Shown here in pieces: positions 12,849 through 23,454 of a stretch of DNA of 24,093 nucleotides. The position numbers and the translations under genes are program-made. This DNA is from Hymenobacter sp. Its GTDB lineage: Bacteria; Bacteroidota; Bacteroidia; Cytophagales; Hymenobacteraceae. The stretch spans positions 1 through 24,093 of the forward strand of contig JANYFQ010000108.1 in assembly GCA_025362615.1 (NCBI GenBank), given 5' to 3'. Positions within the stretch are counted from its first letter, which is position 1; each line of letters starts with the position of its first letter. A model generated the notes under the pieces. It was not told the DNA's origin, searched no databases, and was given only the letters and a program-made list of their open reading frames with translations.

Positions 12849-12856
12849 CAAATATA
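12849..12856 (-). promoter_or_regulatory. -7 promoter box (TATATTTG) of the ctaA unit
   Basis: The reverse complement is TATATTTG, a perfect match to the Bacteroidota consensus TAnnTTTG, placed 38 nt before ATG 12810 and downstream of the coxA terminator. No convincing TTG element was found 17-23 nt upstream. The position after a terminator makes it the best promoter candidate in the respiratory region. Confidence 0.6.
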
Positions 12857-12913
12857 CTAAATCTGTTGCTCCGGCATCAGTCCATTTAGCCATTCAAATC
12901 GGTTGTCAAATGA

Positions 12914-12944
12914 AAACGGGCTGCCATTTTGCGGCAGCCCGTTT
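12914..12944 (-). terminator. Strong rho-independent terminator after coxA
   Basis: A perfect 12-bp stem (AAACGGGCTGCC paired with GGCAGCCCGTTT) around a 7-nt loop, followed on the minus strand by a T-rich stretch (TTTTCATTTG). It starts 30 nt after the coxA stop and separates the act-cox unit from the ctaA unit. Confidence 0.9.
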
Positions 12945-12974
12945 CGGGTGATTTAACTTCAGAAAACACCAAGC

Positions 12975-14861
12975 TTATTCGCCCATGTCCTTCTCGTACG
13001 GCAGGTTCGACGATTGCGTCTGCGAGTACGGCACAGTTTGCGGGATGAAATCTGCCTCGGAGCCGGGCTTGCTGTAATCGTAAGGCCAGCGGTACACGGC
13101 CGGGATTTCGCCGGGCCAGTTGCCGTGGCCGGGCTCAATGGGCGTAGTCCACTCCAACGTGGTCGAGTTCCAGGGGTTTTCAGTAGCGCGTCGGCCCCGG
13201 AAAATGCTGTAGAAGAAGTTGATGATGAAGATGAATTGAGCGAAGAACGCCAGAATGGCGGCCACCGAGATGAACTTGTTCATATCAGCAAACTGCGAGA
13301 AAGCATCAAAACCCGTCCAAGCGTAATAGCGGCGGGGGAAGCCCGCGATGCCCACGTAGTGCATCGGCATAAACACTAGGTACACGCCAGCAAAAGTTAG
13401 CCAGAAGTGGATGTAGCCGAGCTTCTCGTCCATCATCCGCCCAAACATCTTGGGGAACCAGTGATACACGCCAGCAAAGAGGCCAAAGAAGGCCGAACTA
13501 CCCATTACAAGGTGGAAGTGAGCTACCACAAAATAGGTGTTGTGCATCTGAATATCGAGCGTGGCATTACCAAGAATAATGCCCGTCAAACCACCCGAAA
13601 TAAACAGCGACACAAACCCAATGGCGAACAACATGGCCGCCGTGAAGCGGATGTTGCCGCGCCAAAGCGTGGCCAGCCAGTTAAATACCTTGACGCCCGA
13701 AGGCACAGCAATAATCAGCGTCAGGAACATGAATACCGAGCCGAGGAAGGGGTTCATGCCCGTCACGAACATATGGTGCGCCCACACCACGAACGACAGC
13801 AATGAGATGCCAATGAGCGAGCCAATCATGGCGCGGTAGCCGAAGATGGGCTTGCGGGCGTTGGTAGCCAGCACTTCCGACACCATGCCCATAGCGGGCA
13901 TGATTACGATGTACACCTCGGGGTGTCCCAGGAACCAGAACAAGTGCTGGAACAGCACCGGCGAACCGCCTTGATTGGGCAGGGCTTGGCCGGCGATGTA
14001 TATATCGGAGAGGAAGAACGACGTACCAAACGAGCGGTCAAAAATCAGCAGCAGAGCCGCCGAAAACAGCACCGGAAACGAAAGAATACCCAGAATAGCC
14101 GTCAGGAAAAATGCCCAGATGGTGAGCGGCAGCTTGCTCATGCTCATGCCACGGGTGCGGAGGTTGATAACGGTCGTCACGTAATTTACGCCACCCAAAA
14201 GCTGCGATACAATAAACAGCGCCATCGAAACCAACCACATCGTCATGCCCATACCGGAGCCGGGAATAGCCTGTGGCAACGCCGACAAAGGCGGGTAGAT
14301 TGTCCAACCGGCCGCCGCCGGGCCGGTTTCCAGAAACAACGAAGCAAACATAACCACGCTCGACAGGAAGAAAAACCAGTACGAGAGCATATTCATGAAG
14401 CCCGAAGCCATATCGCGGGCACCCACTTGCAACGGAATCAAAAAGTTAGAAAACGTACCCGACAGCCCAGCCGTGAGCACGAAGAACACCATAATGGTGC
14501 CGTGCATCGTGACAAGAGCAAGGTAAAATTCGGGGTTGAGTTTACCAGCTTCAACCCAGTGGCCAAGCACCGGCTTCAGCCACTCCATTGTACCCTCGGG
14601 CCAGCCAAGTTGCAAACGAAACAGGCTGGATAGCAAACCACCAATGATGGCCCACAGCATTCCGGTAATCAGGAACTGCTTGGCTATCTGTTTGTGGTCC
14701 TGACTAAAAACGTACTTCCACATCCAGTGTTGGTCGTGGTGTTCGTGTTCATCGTGTTCGCCGTGCCCGTGCGCGACATGCGAAACCGGGGCCGTACCAA
14801 TGCCGCCCTGCGATTCGACAGCAGGCGAAAAGTTAGGAAGGTTGGGATTGTTGATTGCCAT
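12975..14861 (-). CDS. coxA: Cytochrome c oxidase subunit I (aa3-type, A-family)
   Basis: A 628-residue protein from ATG 14861, catalytic subunit of the proton-pumping oxidase that reduces O2 to water. Key motifs: TMHGTIMVFFVLTAGLSGTF (heme ligand), GARDMASGFMNMLSYWFFF (D-channel region), FWFLGHPEVYIVIMPAMGM (CuB His, cross-linked Tyr and the A1-type channel Glu), VVWAHHMFVTGMNPF (CuB histidines) and HNTYFVVAHFHLVMGS (heme a3 and heme a ligands). Twelve or more membrane helices are predicted. The N-terminus is unusual: eight histidines between residues 28 and 45 before the first helix. It lies 50 nt after coxB and is closed by the terminator at 12914-12944. Confidence 0.97.
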   Translation of the reverse strand: MAINNPNLPNFSPAVESQGGIGTAPVSHVAHGHGEHDEHEHHDQHWMWKYVFSQDHKQIAKQFLITGMLWAIIGGLLSSLFRLQLGWPEGTMEWLKPVLGHWVEAGKLNPEFYLALVTMHGTIMVFFVLTAGLSGTFSNFLIPLQVGARDMASGFMNMLSYWFFFLSSVVMFASLFLETGPAAAGWTIYPPLSALPQAIPGSGMGMTMWLVSMALFIVSQLLGGVNYVTTVINLRTRGMSMSKLPLTIWAFFLTAILGILSFPVLFSAALLLIFDRSFGTSFFLSDIYIAGQALPNQGGSPVLFQHLFWFLGHPEVYIVIMPAMGMVSEVLATNARKPIFGYRAMIGSLIGISLLSFVVWAHHMFVTGMNPFLGSVFMFLTLIIAVPSGVKVFNWLATLWRGNIRFTAAMLFAIGFVSLFISGGLTGIILGNATLDIQMHNTYFVVAHFHLVMGSSAFFGLFAGVYHWFPKMFGRMMDEKLGYIHFWLTFAGVYLVFMPMHYVGIAGFPRRYYAWTGFDAFSQFADMNKFISVAAILAFFAQFIFIINFFYSIFRGRRATENPWNSTTLEWTTPIEPGHGNWPGEIPAVYRWPYDYSKPGSEADFIPQTVPYSQTQSSNLPYEKDMGE

Positions 14862-14911
14862 AACTTGCTAAGGAAAATCAGTGATGAATCGGCTGTGGTC
14901 GAAACAGGCTA

Positions 14912-15985
14912 TTACTGCGTGATGACAGCTAATGGGGTAGCCGGCATCTCTTTTTCAACCGCACTTATTGGCGTAGGAACCGTTGAATTGGCTTTCTGTT
15001 TGAAAGCAGCTACTAATTCCGGGTTCAAGCCAGCAAACGATTTTTGGGCTGCAAACCAAGCCACATAGTCTTCCGGCTCATCTACAATGATGGTCATTTT
15101 CATGGCAAAGTGCCCCCGGCCGCATATCTGGTTGCAGGCCAGCTCGTAATTGAACTTGGGATTGCCCAACTTGGCCCGCATTTCGTCAGTCGTCGTCGTT
15201 GGCGTAAACCAAAACCGCGTTGGCATTCCTGGCACGGCATACATCTGCACCCGGAACTGCGGCATATATACAGCGTGCAATACATCGCGCGAGCGGATTT
15301 TAATGAGCACTGGATGCCCTTTGGGAACGTGAATCTCGCCAGAGGTGAAATCGTCGAGCGAAGACTTGTCATTCAAGTCAAACCCCCATTCGTTCACCGC
15401 GTCAGTGAGGCGGTAATTGACTACGCCCAGCTTCATGTCGCGGCCGGGGTAGCGCACCAGCCAGTTGAACTGCTTGCCCATTACCTCCACTACCGTGGAA
15501 TCTTTAGGGGCCGGACCGGTAATGCGGGTCCAAGCTTTCCAACCCGCGAAAATCAGCGCCGCCATTACAATGGCCGGGATGATGGTCCAGATAACTTCAA
15601 TAGTATTGTTGTGAGCGAAAAAATAGGCCCGACGGCCTTCTTTATGCTGGTACTTGTAGCTGTAAACGAACAACAGCGCCTGCGTGATAGCAAAAGCCAC
15701 ACCGATGACCGCCATCGTAATCCAGAACATCCGCTCCATTGCAAAGCCGTGAACGGAAGCAATGGGTGGGTTCATCTTGTTGAAGTTTTCGGCAAAAGAG
15801 TAAGCGAACCAGCCGCCGCCGCCAACAAGAAATACCAACATCAAAACGGCGTTTACGCCGTTGCTCATACCAATATCACGGGTGAAACTGCCCGAGAAAA
15901 TGGACGTTAAAATCTGGAGTCGGAACAGCAGGCCGAATACGACCAGCAACAACACCAGGATGGCAACAATGGTAAGAGCAGTCAT
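14912..15985 (-). CDS. coxB: Cytochrome c oxidase subunit II with CuA site
   Basis: A 357-residue protein from ATG 15985. Four hydrophobic segments precede the cupredoxin domain (about 3-22, 44-63, 87-110 and 128-151), two more than the classical subunit II. The CuA site is complete: H237 in DVLHAVYMPQF and C284, C288, H292 and M295 in CNQICGRGHFAM. Canonical subunit II has Glu inside the CxExC loop; here it is Gln286. No cytochrome c domain follows, so the enzyme is aa3 rather than caa3, and electrons must come from ActE or a soluble cytochrome. It is the first oxidase gene after actF, separated by a repeat spacer. Confidence 0.95.
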   Translation of the reverse strand: MTALTIVAILVLLLVVFGLLFRLQILTSIFSGSFTRDIGMSNGVNAVLMLVFLVGGGGWFAYSFAENFNKMNPPIASVHGFAMERMFWITMAVIGVAFAITQALLFVYSYKYQHKEGRRAYFFAHNNTIEVIWTIIPAIVMAALIFAGWKAWTRITGPAPKDSTVVEVMGKQFNWLVRYPGRDMKLGVVNYRLTDAVNEWGFDLNDKSSLDDFTSGEIHVPKGHPVLIKIRSRDVLHAVYMPQFRVQMYAVPGMPTRFWFTPTTTTDEMRAKLGNPKFNYELACNQICGRGHFAMKMTIIVDEPEDYVAWFAAQKSFAGLNPELVAAFKQKANSTVPTPISAVEKEMPATPLAVITQ

Positions 15986-16004
15986 TGAGAAGAGGTTTTA
16001 TCGG

Positions 16005-16119
16005 TGCCTAGTGCTTGATGCCTAGTGCTTATGTTGAAGTCGTTGTTTGAGTGAAACCAGTGGTTCGCACAAAACACTCAGTTCTGATGCCCTTAGTACT
16101 AGGTATTGAGCACTGAGCG
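16005..16119. repeat. Spacer B: facing heptad arrays between actF and coxB
   Basis: Left array in exact 7-nt steps from 16005: TGCCTAG, TGCTTGA, TGCCTAG, TGCTTAT. Right array, inverted, around 16097-16117: TACTAGG, TATTGAG, CACTGAG, with related units before it (CACTCAG near 16075). Arms 16005-16029 and 16095-16119 pair in inverted order at 18 of 25 positions, several mismatches being G-U compatible in RNA. The core between them is unrelated. No clear promoter box was seen, so whether coxB has its own promoter is open. Confidence 0.75.
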
Positions 16120-16137
16120 CCAAACACTGAAAAATAA

Positions 16138-17454
16138 TCAAGTAGTGTGGTGAATACTTTCGTCTAAGAAAGGGTGATTGAGCGGCACCAGATTGGCTTG
16201 GGCCAACCGACGGGTCATCATCAACATAAATGCTCCGGCGAAAATGGCGAAAATGCCCAGTTCAATCAAAAACCCATTCTCGCCCTTTAAAGTGCCAGGC
16301 ATGAGCATCAGGTAAAAGTCCGACCAATGACCCACGATGATGGCGATGCAAACGATTTTCATCATAATCATCTGCCGCTTGGCGTCCCGCGTCATTAGTG
16401 CGAGAAACGGGAACACGAAATTGACGAAAAGGTTGCCGTAAAAAAACGGTGTGTAGGCTCCGTCAAAACCACCCATTCGCTGATTGTAATACACGGCTTC
16501 TTCGGGTAAGTTGGCGTACCAAATCAGCATGAATTGCGAAAACCAGACGTAAGTCCAGAAGATGCTGAATCCAAACATCAGCTTACCGAGGTCATGCAAA
16601 TGGTCGGTTGTGAGGGCTTTGAGATAGCCAGCTTGCTTGAGAAAAATGGCAGTGAGGGCAATAACAGAAATGCCCGTCACCCACCAAGAAGCGAAAACGT
16701 ACCAGCCAAACATGGTTGAGAACCAGTGCGGGTCTACCGACATGGCCCAGTCCCAGGCCGACATAGACGAGGTGACAGCGTACAAGACCAAAAACAGTGC
16801 GGCGGCCGTAATGCTTTTGTGGAACCAGTAAGTACCGCCGTGCAAGTCCTCTTGCAACGACAACTGCCGCAGCTTCCAACTAAACGTGGCCCAGATGACG
16901 AGGTAGCTCACCATGCGAATCAGGTAAAACGGTACGCTCAGGAAACCGCTCTTACCAGCAATGATGGCATCGTAATGCTCAGATTTGGGGTCCATGATGC
17001 CCTCGTGCGTCCAGTGGAAAATGTCGTGACGGCCAACGAGAAACACCACAACCATTATCACGCCGCCGGGGATAATCCAAGCGCTGAGGGCTTCGGCGAT
17101 GCGCTTGACGATGACCGACCAGCCCGCGTAAGCCACGTACTGAATGGCCATAAATACGGTGCCCACAGCCGAAATGCCGACAAAAAACAAGTTGGAATGC
17201 CAAAGGCTTACCATCAGGCGCTTTATCAGCACGGAGTGGCATTCTTCGGCGTGAGCGCCGCCATGAGCGGCACCAGCGGCGTGGCCGGCGGCCTCATGGT
17301 GTTCGACACCCCAGCCCATGAGGGCAGCCAGAATGCCCAGCGCCAGCAGCACAACCCCGGCGATGATGAAGGAAAAGAAAATCTTACGGGCACCGTCGGT
17401 GATGACCAAACGCTCGGCGGTGAGGCCGGCGGGCTGATGGGTCAGAGTCGCCAT
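16138..17454 (-). CDS. actF: Alternative complex III subunit ActF
   Basis: A 438-residue, roughly ten-helix membrane protein from ATG 17454, related to the NrfD/PsrC-like ActC and typical of the ActF quinol-complex subunit. Recognisable stretches: LWHSNLFFVGISAVGTVFMA, AWIIPGGVIMVVVFLVGRHD, FHWTHEG, SSMSAWDWAMSVDPHWFST, FGFSIFWTYVWFSQFMLIWY and GHWSDFYLMLMPGTL. Unlike ActC it is thought to help in proton translocation rather than form the quinol site. The first loop (residues 51-73) holds six histidines and a cysteine. It follows actE by 6 nt and closes the act cluster. Confidence 0.93.
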   Translation of the reverse strand: MATLTHQPAGLTAERLVITDGARKIFFSFIIAGVVLLALGILAALMGWGVEHHEAAGHAAGAAHGGAHAEECHSVLIKRLMVSLWHSNLFFVGISAVGTVFMAIQYVAYAGWSVIVKRIAEALSAWIIPGGVIMVVVFLVGRHDIFHWTHEGIMDPKSEHYDAIIAGKSGFLSVPFYLIRMVSYLVIWATFSWKLRQLSLQEDLHGGTYWFHKSITAAALFLVLYAVTSSMSAWDWAMSVDPHWFSTMFGWYVFASWWVTGISVIALTAIFLKQAGYLKALTTDHLHDLGKLMFGFSIFWTYVWFSQFMLIWYANLPEEAVYYNQRMGGFDGAYTPFFYGNLFVNFVFPFLALMTRDAKRQMIMMKIVCIAIIVGHWSDFYLMLMPGTLKGENGFLIELGIFAIFAGAFMLMMTRRLAQANLVPLNHPFLDESIHHTT

Positions 17455-17460
17455 AGTTAC

Positions 17461-18201
17461 TTAATTAGCAGCGCCATTACGGCCTTTGGTGTTGCCCATA
17501 CCGGGCGTTTCAGACTCGATGCGCGAACCAGCCTGACTGGTGGGAGTCATACCGTTGTCGGCGGCGGTGAGGGTAGTGTCGCTGGCAGTGGTGGTGGGGC
17601 CTTTGGCTACGAGTTTATCCAAGGCATCGGGGCCTTCACCGCGTTGCAGCACCCGCACGTACATCGCAATTTTCCATCGCTCCTCGGGCGTTACCTGCGA
17701 GCCGTGGGGCATCATACGGTTTTTGCCCCACTGAATGACATGGTAAATGTGCGCGTCGTTCATTTTGGTGTACTCGCCGGTAGCATAGTTGGGTACGCCC
17801 TTGTACTTCACGCCAACCAGACCCTGGCCGTTACCGTTTTCGCCGTGGCAATGCAGGCAAATACGCGAGTACAGCAGCTTGCCTTCCTCCAGGTTGGCTT
17901 TGGTGTAAGCGTAAGGTTGATGCAGAATGCGCTCAGCTATTTTCACCGAATCCTTGGGGATGTGGGTGTAATAGTTGAGCTTGCCGCGTGGGATGGTGGC
18001 GACGGCCGGAGTGCGCTGGTTGATGCCGAAGGCATTGACCGAGTTGAACGCCGTTTGCCGCAAGGGCTCGTAGGCTAGCGACTCGTACATCTCCGGCGCG
18101 TATTCGACACCCGTGGCATCGGGTGCCACGGTGCAAGCAGGCAAAGCCAGCGCCAGCAAGGCACCGGCTACGTAAAAACTTTTACTGAGCGGATGAGCCA
18201 T
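17461..18201 (-). CDS. actE: Alternative complex III subunit ActE, monoheme cytochrome c lipoprotein
   Basis: A 246-residue protein from ATG 18201. A lipoprotein signal ends in LALALPAC, giving lipidated Cys23. One heme c site, CLHCH at residues 115-119, is followed by GENGNGQG and by NRMMPHGSQVTPEERW near 161-176, which offers the Met axial ligand. This fits ActE, the cytochrome that passes electrons from the ActA hemes to the terminal oxidase. The C-terminal tail is rich in Thr, Ser and Gly and low in structure. It lies between actD (4-nt gap) and actF (6-nt gap). Confidence 0.94.
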   Translation of the reverse strand: MAHPLSKSFYVAGALLALALPACTVAPDATGVEYAPEMYESLAYEPLRQTAFNSVNAFGINQRTPAVATIPRGKLNYYTHIPKDSVKIAERILHQPYAYTKANLEEGKLLYSRICLHCHGENGNGQGLVGVKYKGVPNYATGEYTKMNDAHIYHVIQWGKNRMMPHGSQVTPEERWKIAMYVRVLQRGEGPDALDKLVAKGPTTTASDTTLTAADNGMTPTSQAGSRIESETPGMGNTKGRNGAAN

Positions 18202-18205
18202 AAAT

Positions 18206-18730
18206 CTATTCGGTCATTTCTTTCTGATTGACTTCCGAGGCTCCATTGCGACGCAGCAACTCGGTCAGGCTCGGAAGTTGCGAGCTGGTTTCATCCAACT
18301 CAATGGCCATCACAAACTTGTCGTCGGTGGCCCGCACGTCCATCACGTTGGTTTTGATTTTGGGGAACAGGCCGCTGATGGTGTAGAAGGTAATCATCAT
18401 ACCGAAGGCCGTGAACAACACCGTCAGTTCGAAGCTGACGGGAATGAAGGCAGGCAGCGAGATGTGGGGCTTGCCACCGATGTTCATCGGCCAGTCGAAG
18501 CCCAGCATATAAATCTGCATCCACAGCGCAAAGCTCAAGCCGGTAAGGCCGAAGAAAAACGCCGCAATGGGCAACCGCGAACGCTCGATGCCGAGCGCAT
18601 CGTCAATGCCGTGGACCGGAAAAGGCGAGAACACGTCGTGGATTTTCACCCCGGCCGCCCGGATATTTTCGATGGCGTGGAGCAGAACATCTTCGTCCTC
18701 GAAGATGCCCAGGGCATAGCGCTTAGTCAT
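18206..18730 (-). CDS. actD: Alternative complex III subunit ActD (DUF3341)
   Basis: A 174-residue protein from ATG 18730, overlapping the end of actC by 8 nt. The start RYALGIFEDEDVLLHAIENI and VHGIDDALGI are DUF3341 features, followed by two helices (PIAAFFFGLTGLSFALWM and ELTVLFTAFGMMITFYTI) with the loop WPMNIGGKPHISLPAFIPVS, and a cytoplasmic tail. ActD is a structural membrane subunit of complex III without cofactors. Confidence 0.93.
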   Translation of the reverse strand: MTKRYALGIFEDEDVLLHAIENIRAAGVKIHDVFSPFPVHGIDDALGIERSRLPIAAFFFGLTGLSFALWMQIYMLGFDWPMNIGGKPHISLPAFIPVSFELTVLFTAFGMMITFYTISGLFPKIKTNVMDVRATDDKFVMAIELDETSSQLPSLTELLRRNGASEVNQKEMTE

Positions 18731-20192
18731 GTTTATCGTAGTTTACGGGAGCCGAAGCCGGTACGCCGGGGGTGTTGACGGTAGCGGGCGCTGCCGTGGC
18801 GGGAGCCGCGTGGCCGGCGTTGGGGTTGTAAGTTGGGCCGTTGTCCACCGTGTACTTCAGGATGGTTTTTACCTCCGCCATGTTGATGACGGGGAAGAAC
18901 TTGGCGAACAACAGGAACAGCGTGAAAAACAGGCCCAGGGTGCCGACGTACACCCCGATGTCGATGATGGTGGGCGAAAACATGGCCCACGACGACGGCA
19001 GGTAGTCGCGGTGCAGCGAGGTAACGATGATAACGAAGCGCTCGAACCACATCCCGATGTTCACGATGATGGATAGGATGAAGGTCAGCACCAAGCTGTA
19101 GCGTACCCGACGGAACCACACGAGCTGCGGCGTGATGACGTTGCAGGTCATCATGGCGGCGTAGGCCCACCAGTACGGGCCGGTGGCGCGGTTGATAAAG
19201 GCGTACTGCTCAAACTCGACCTGCGAATACCAGGCGATGAAGAACTCGGTGATGTAGGCCACGCCCACCACGGAGCCAGTTACCATCATGATTTTGTTCA
19301 TCAACGCGATGTGTTCCAGCGTGATGTAGTCTTCAAGCTTGAACGTGACGCGGGTGATGAGCATCAGCGTCAGCACCATTGCGAAGCCGGAGAAAATGGC
19401 GCCGGCCACGAAGTAGGGCGGGAAAATGGTGGTGTGCCAGCCTGGTACAATGGAAGTAGCAAAGTCCATCGACACAATGGTGTGAACCGAAAGTACGAGC
19501 GGGGTTGAGATGCCGGCCAGGATGAGCGACACCGTCTCGTAACGCGACCAATGCTTGGCCGAGCCTTTCCAGTTGAAGCTCAGCAACGAGTAGGCAATCT
19601 TGGATATTTTGCCCGTGGCACGGTCGCGGATGGTAGCAAAATCGGGTACCAGACCCGTGTACCAGAACACCAGCGACACCGAGAAATAGGTGGAGATAGC
19701 AAACACGTCCCAGAGCAAGGGCGAGTTGAAGTTGCCCCACAGCGAACCGTAAGTGTTTTGCAACGGGAATACCCAAAACGCCATCCAGGGCCGGCCCATG
19801 TGCAAAATTGGAAATTGGGCAGCGCAAATCACGGCGAAAATCGTCATGGCTTCGGCGGCGCGGTTGATGCTGCTGCGCCATTTCTGACGAAAGAGCAGCA
19901 ACACGGCCGAAATCAGGGTGCCAGCGTGGCCGATGCCCACCCACCACACGAAGTTGGTGATGTCCCAAGCCCAGTCCACGGTTTTGTTGAGGCCCCACTC
20001 GCCGATGCCGAACCACAGGGTGCGGTACACGGAGTAGAAAAAGATGCCCAGGAAAACAAGCGCGACCGCGAAGGCGGCCATCCAACGGATGTTGGGAGCG
20101 GCCTCAACCTGCCGGCTAATGTCCTCGGTTACGTCGTGGTACGTCTTCCCCCCGGTAATGAGCGGTTCGCGTACGGCTGATACGTGTTGCAT
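18723..20192 (-). CDS. actC: Alternative complex III subunit ActC (NrfD/PsrC family quinol subunit)
   Basis: A 489-residue protein from ATG 20192 with about ten membrane helices. Typical NrfD-like stretches are FVWWVGIGHAGTLISAVLLL, INRAAEAMTIFAVICAAQFP, LHMGRPWMAFWVFPLQNTYG and SVHTIVSMDFATSIVPGWHT. The conserved GHAGTLIS and HTIVSMDFA elements belong to the quinol-binding half that faces the ActB iron-sulfur subunit. The C-terminal 40 residues are an Ala/Pro-rich tail. It is spaced 41 nt after actB. Confidence 0.94.
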   Translation of the reverse strand: MQHVSAVREPLITGGKTYHDVTEDISRQVEAAPNIRWMAAFAVALVFLGIFFYSVYRTLWFGIGEWGLNKTVDWAWDITNFVWWVGIGHAGTLISAVLLLFRQKWRSSINRAAEAMTIFAVICAAQFPILHMGRPWMAFWVFPLQNTYGSLWGNFNSPLLWDVFAISTYFSVSLVFWYTGLVPDFATIRDRATGKISKIAYSLLSFNWKGSAKHWSRYETVSLILAGISTPLVLSVHTIVSMDFATSIVPGWHTTIFPPYFVAGAIFSGFAMVLTLMLITRVTFKLEDYITLEHIALMNKIMMVTGSVVGVAYITEFFIAWYSQVEFEQYAFINRATGPYWWAYAAMMTCNVITPQLVWFRRVRYSLVLTFILSIIVNIGMWFERFVIIVTSLHRDYLPSSWAMFSPTIIDIGVYVGTLGLFFTLFLLFAKFFPVINMAEVKTILKYTVDNGPTYNPNAGHAAPATAAPATVNTPGVPASAPVNYDKHD

Positions 20193-20233
20193 AATGGAAG
20201 TTGGGGGGTTCGTTTACTGACTGTTGACGGGTA

Positions 20234-23263
<3,030 letters not shown>

Positions 23264-23270
23264 TCTTTTT

Positions 23271-23452
23271 AGGGACTTAGGGACTTAGGGCTTAGGGGCT
23301 TAGAGATTCTAAGCCGATAGCATTAGGTCAGCGGGCAAGCTTGTATTATCAATGAATGGGCAGGCAAGTTGGGTAGGAAAACTTTGGTGTCTTAGAGCAA
23401 ATTAGCAGCAAACAGCGCTACTAAGTCCCTAAATCCTAAGCTCCTAAAATCT
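23271..23452. repeat. Spacer C: facing octad arrays between actA and actB
   Basis: Left array: AGGGACTT (23271), AGGGACTT (23279), AGGGCTT (23287), AGGGGCTT (23294). Right array, inverted: AAGTCCCT (23423), AAATCCT (23431), AAGCTCCT (23438), AAAATCT (23446). The core of about 120 nt is unrelated and holds no ORF or clear TAnnTTTG box. It is the same layout as spacers A and B with a different unit. Confidence 0.75.
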
Positions 23453-23454
23453 AC

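Noticed and set aside
16726..18078. Plus-strand open frame of 450 codons opposite actF and actE
   Set aside because: It runs across two confirmed minus-strand genes and their junction and has no recognisable domain.
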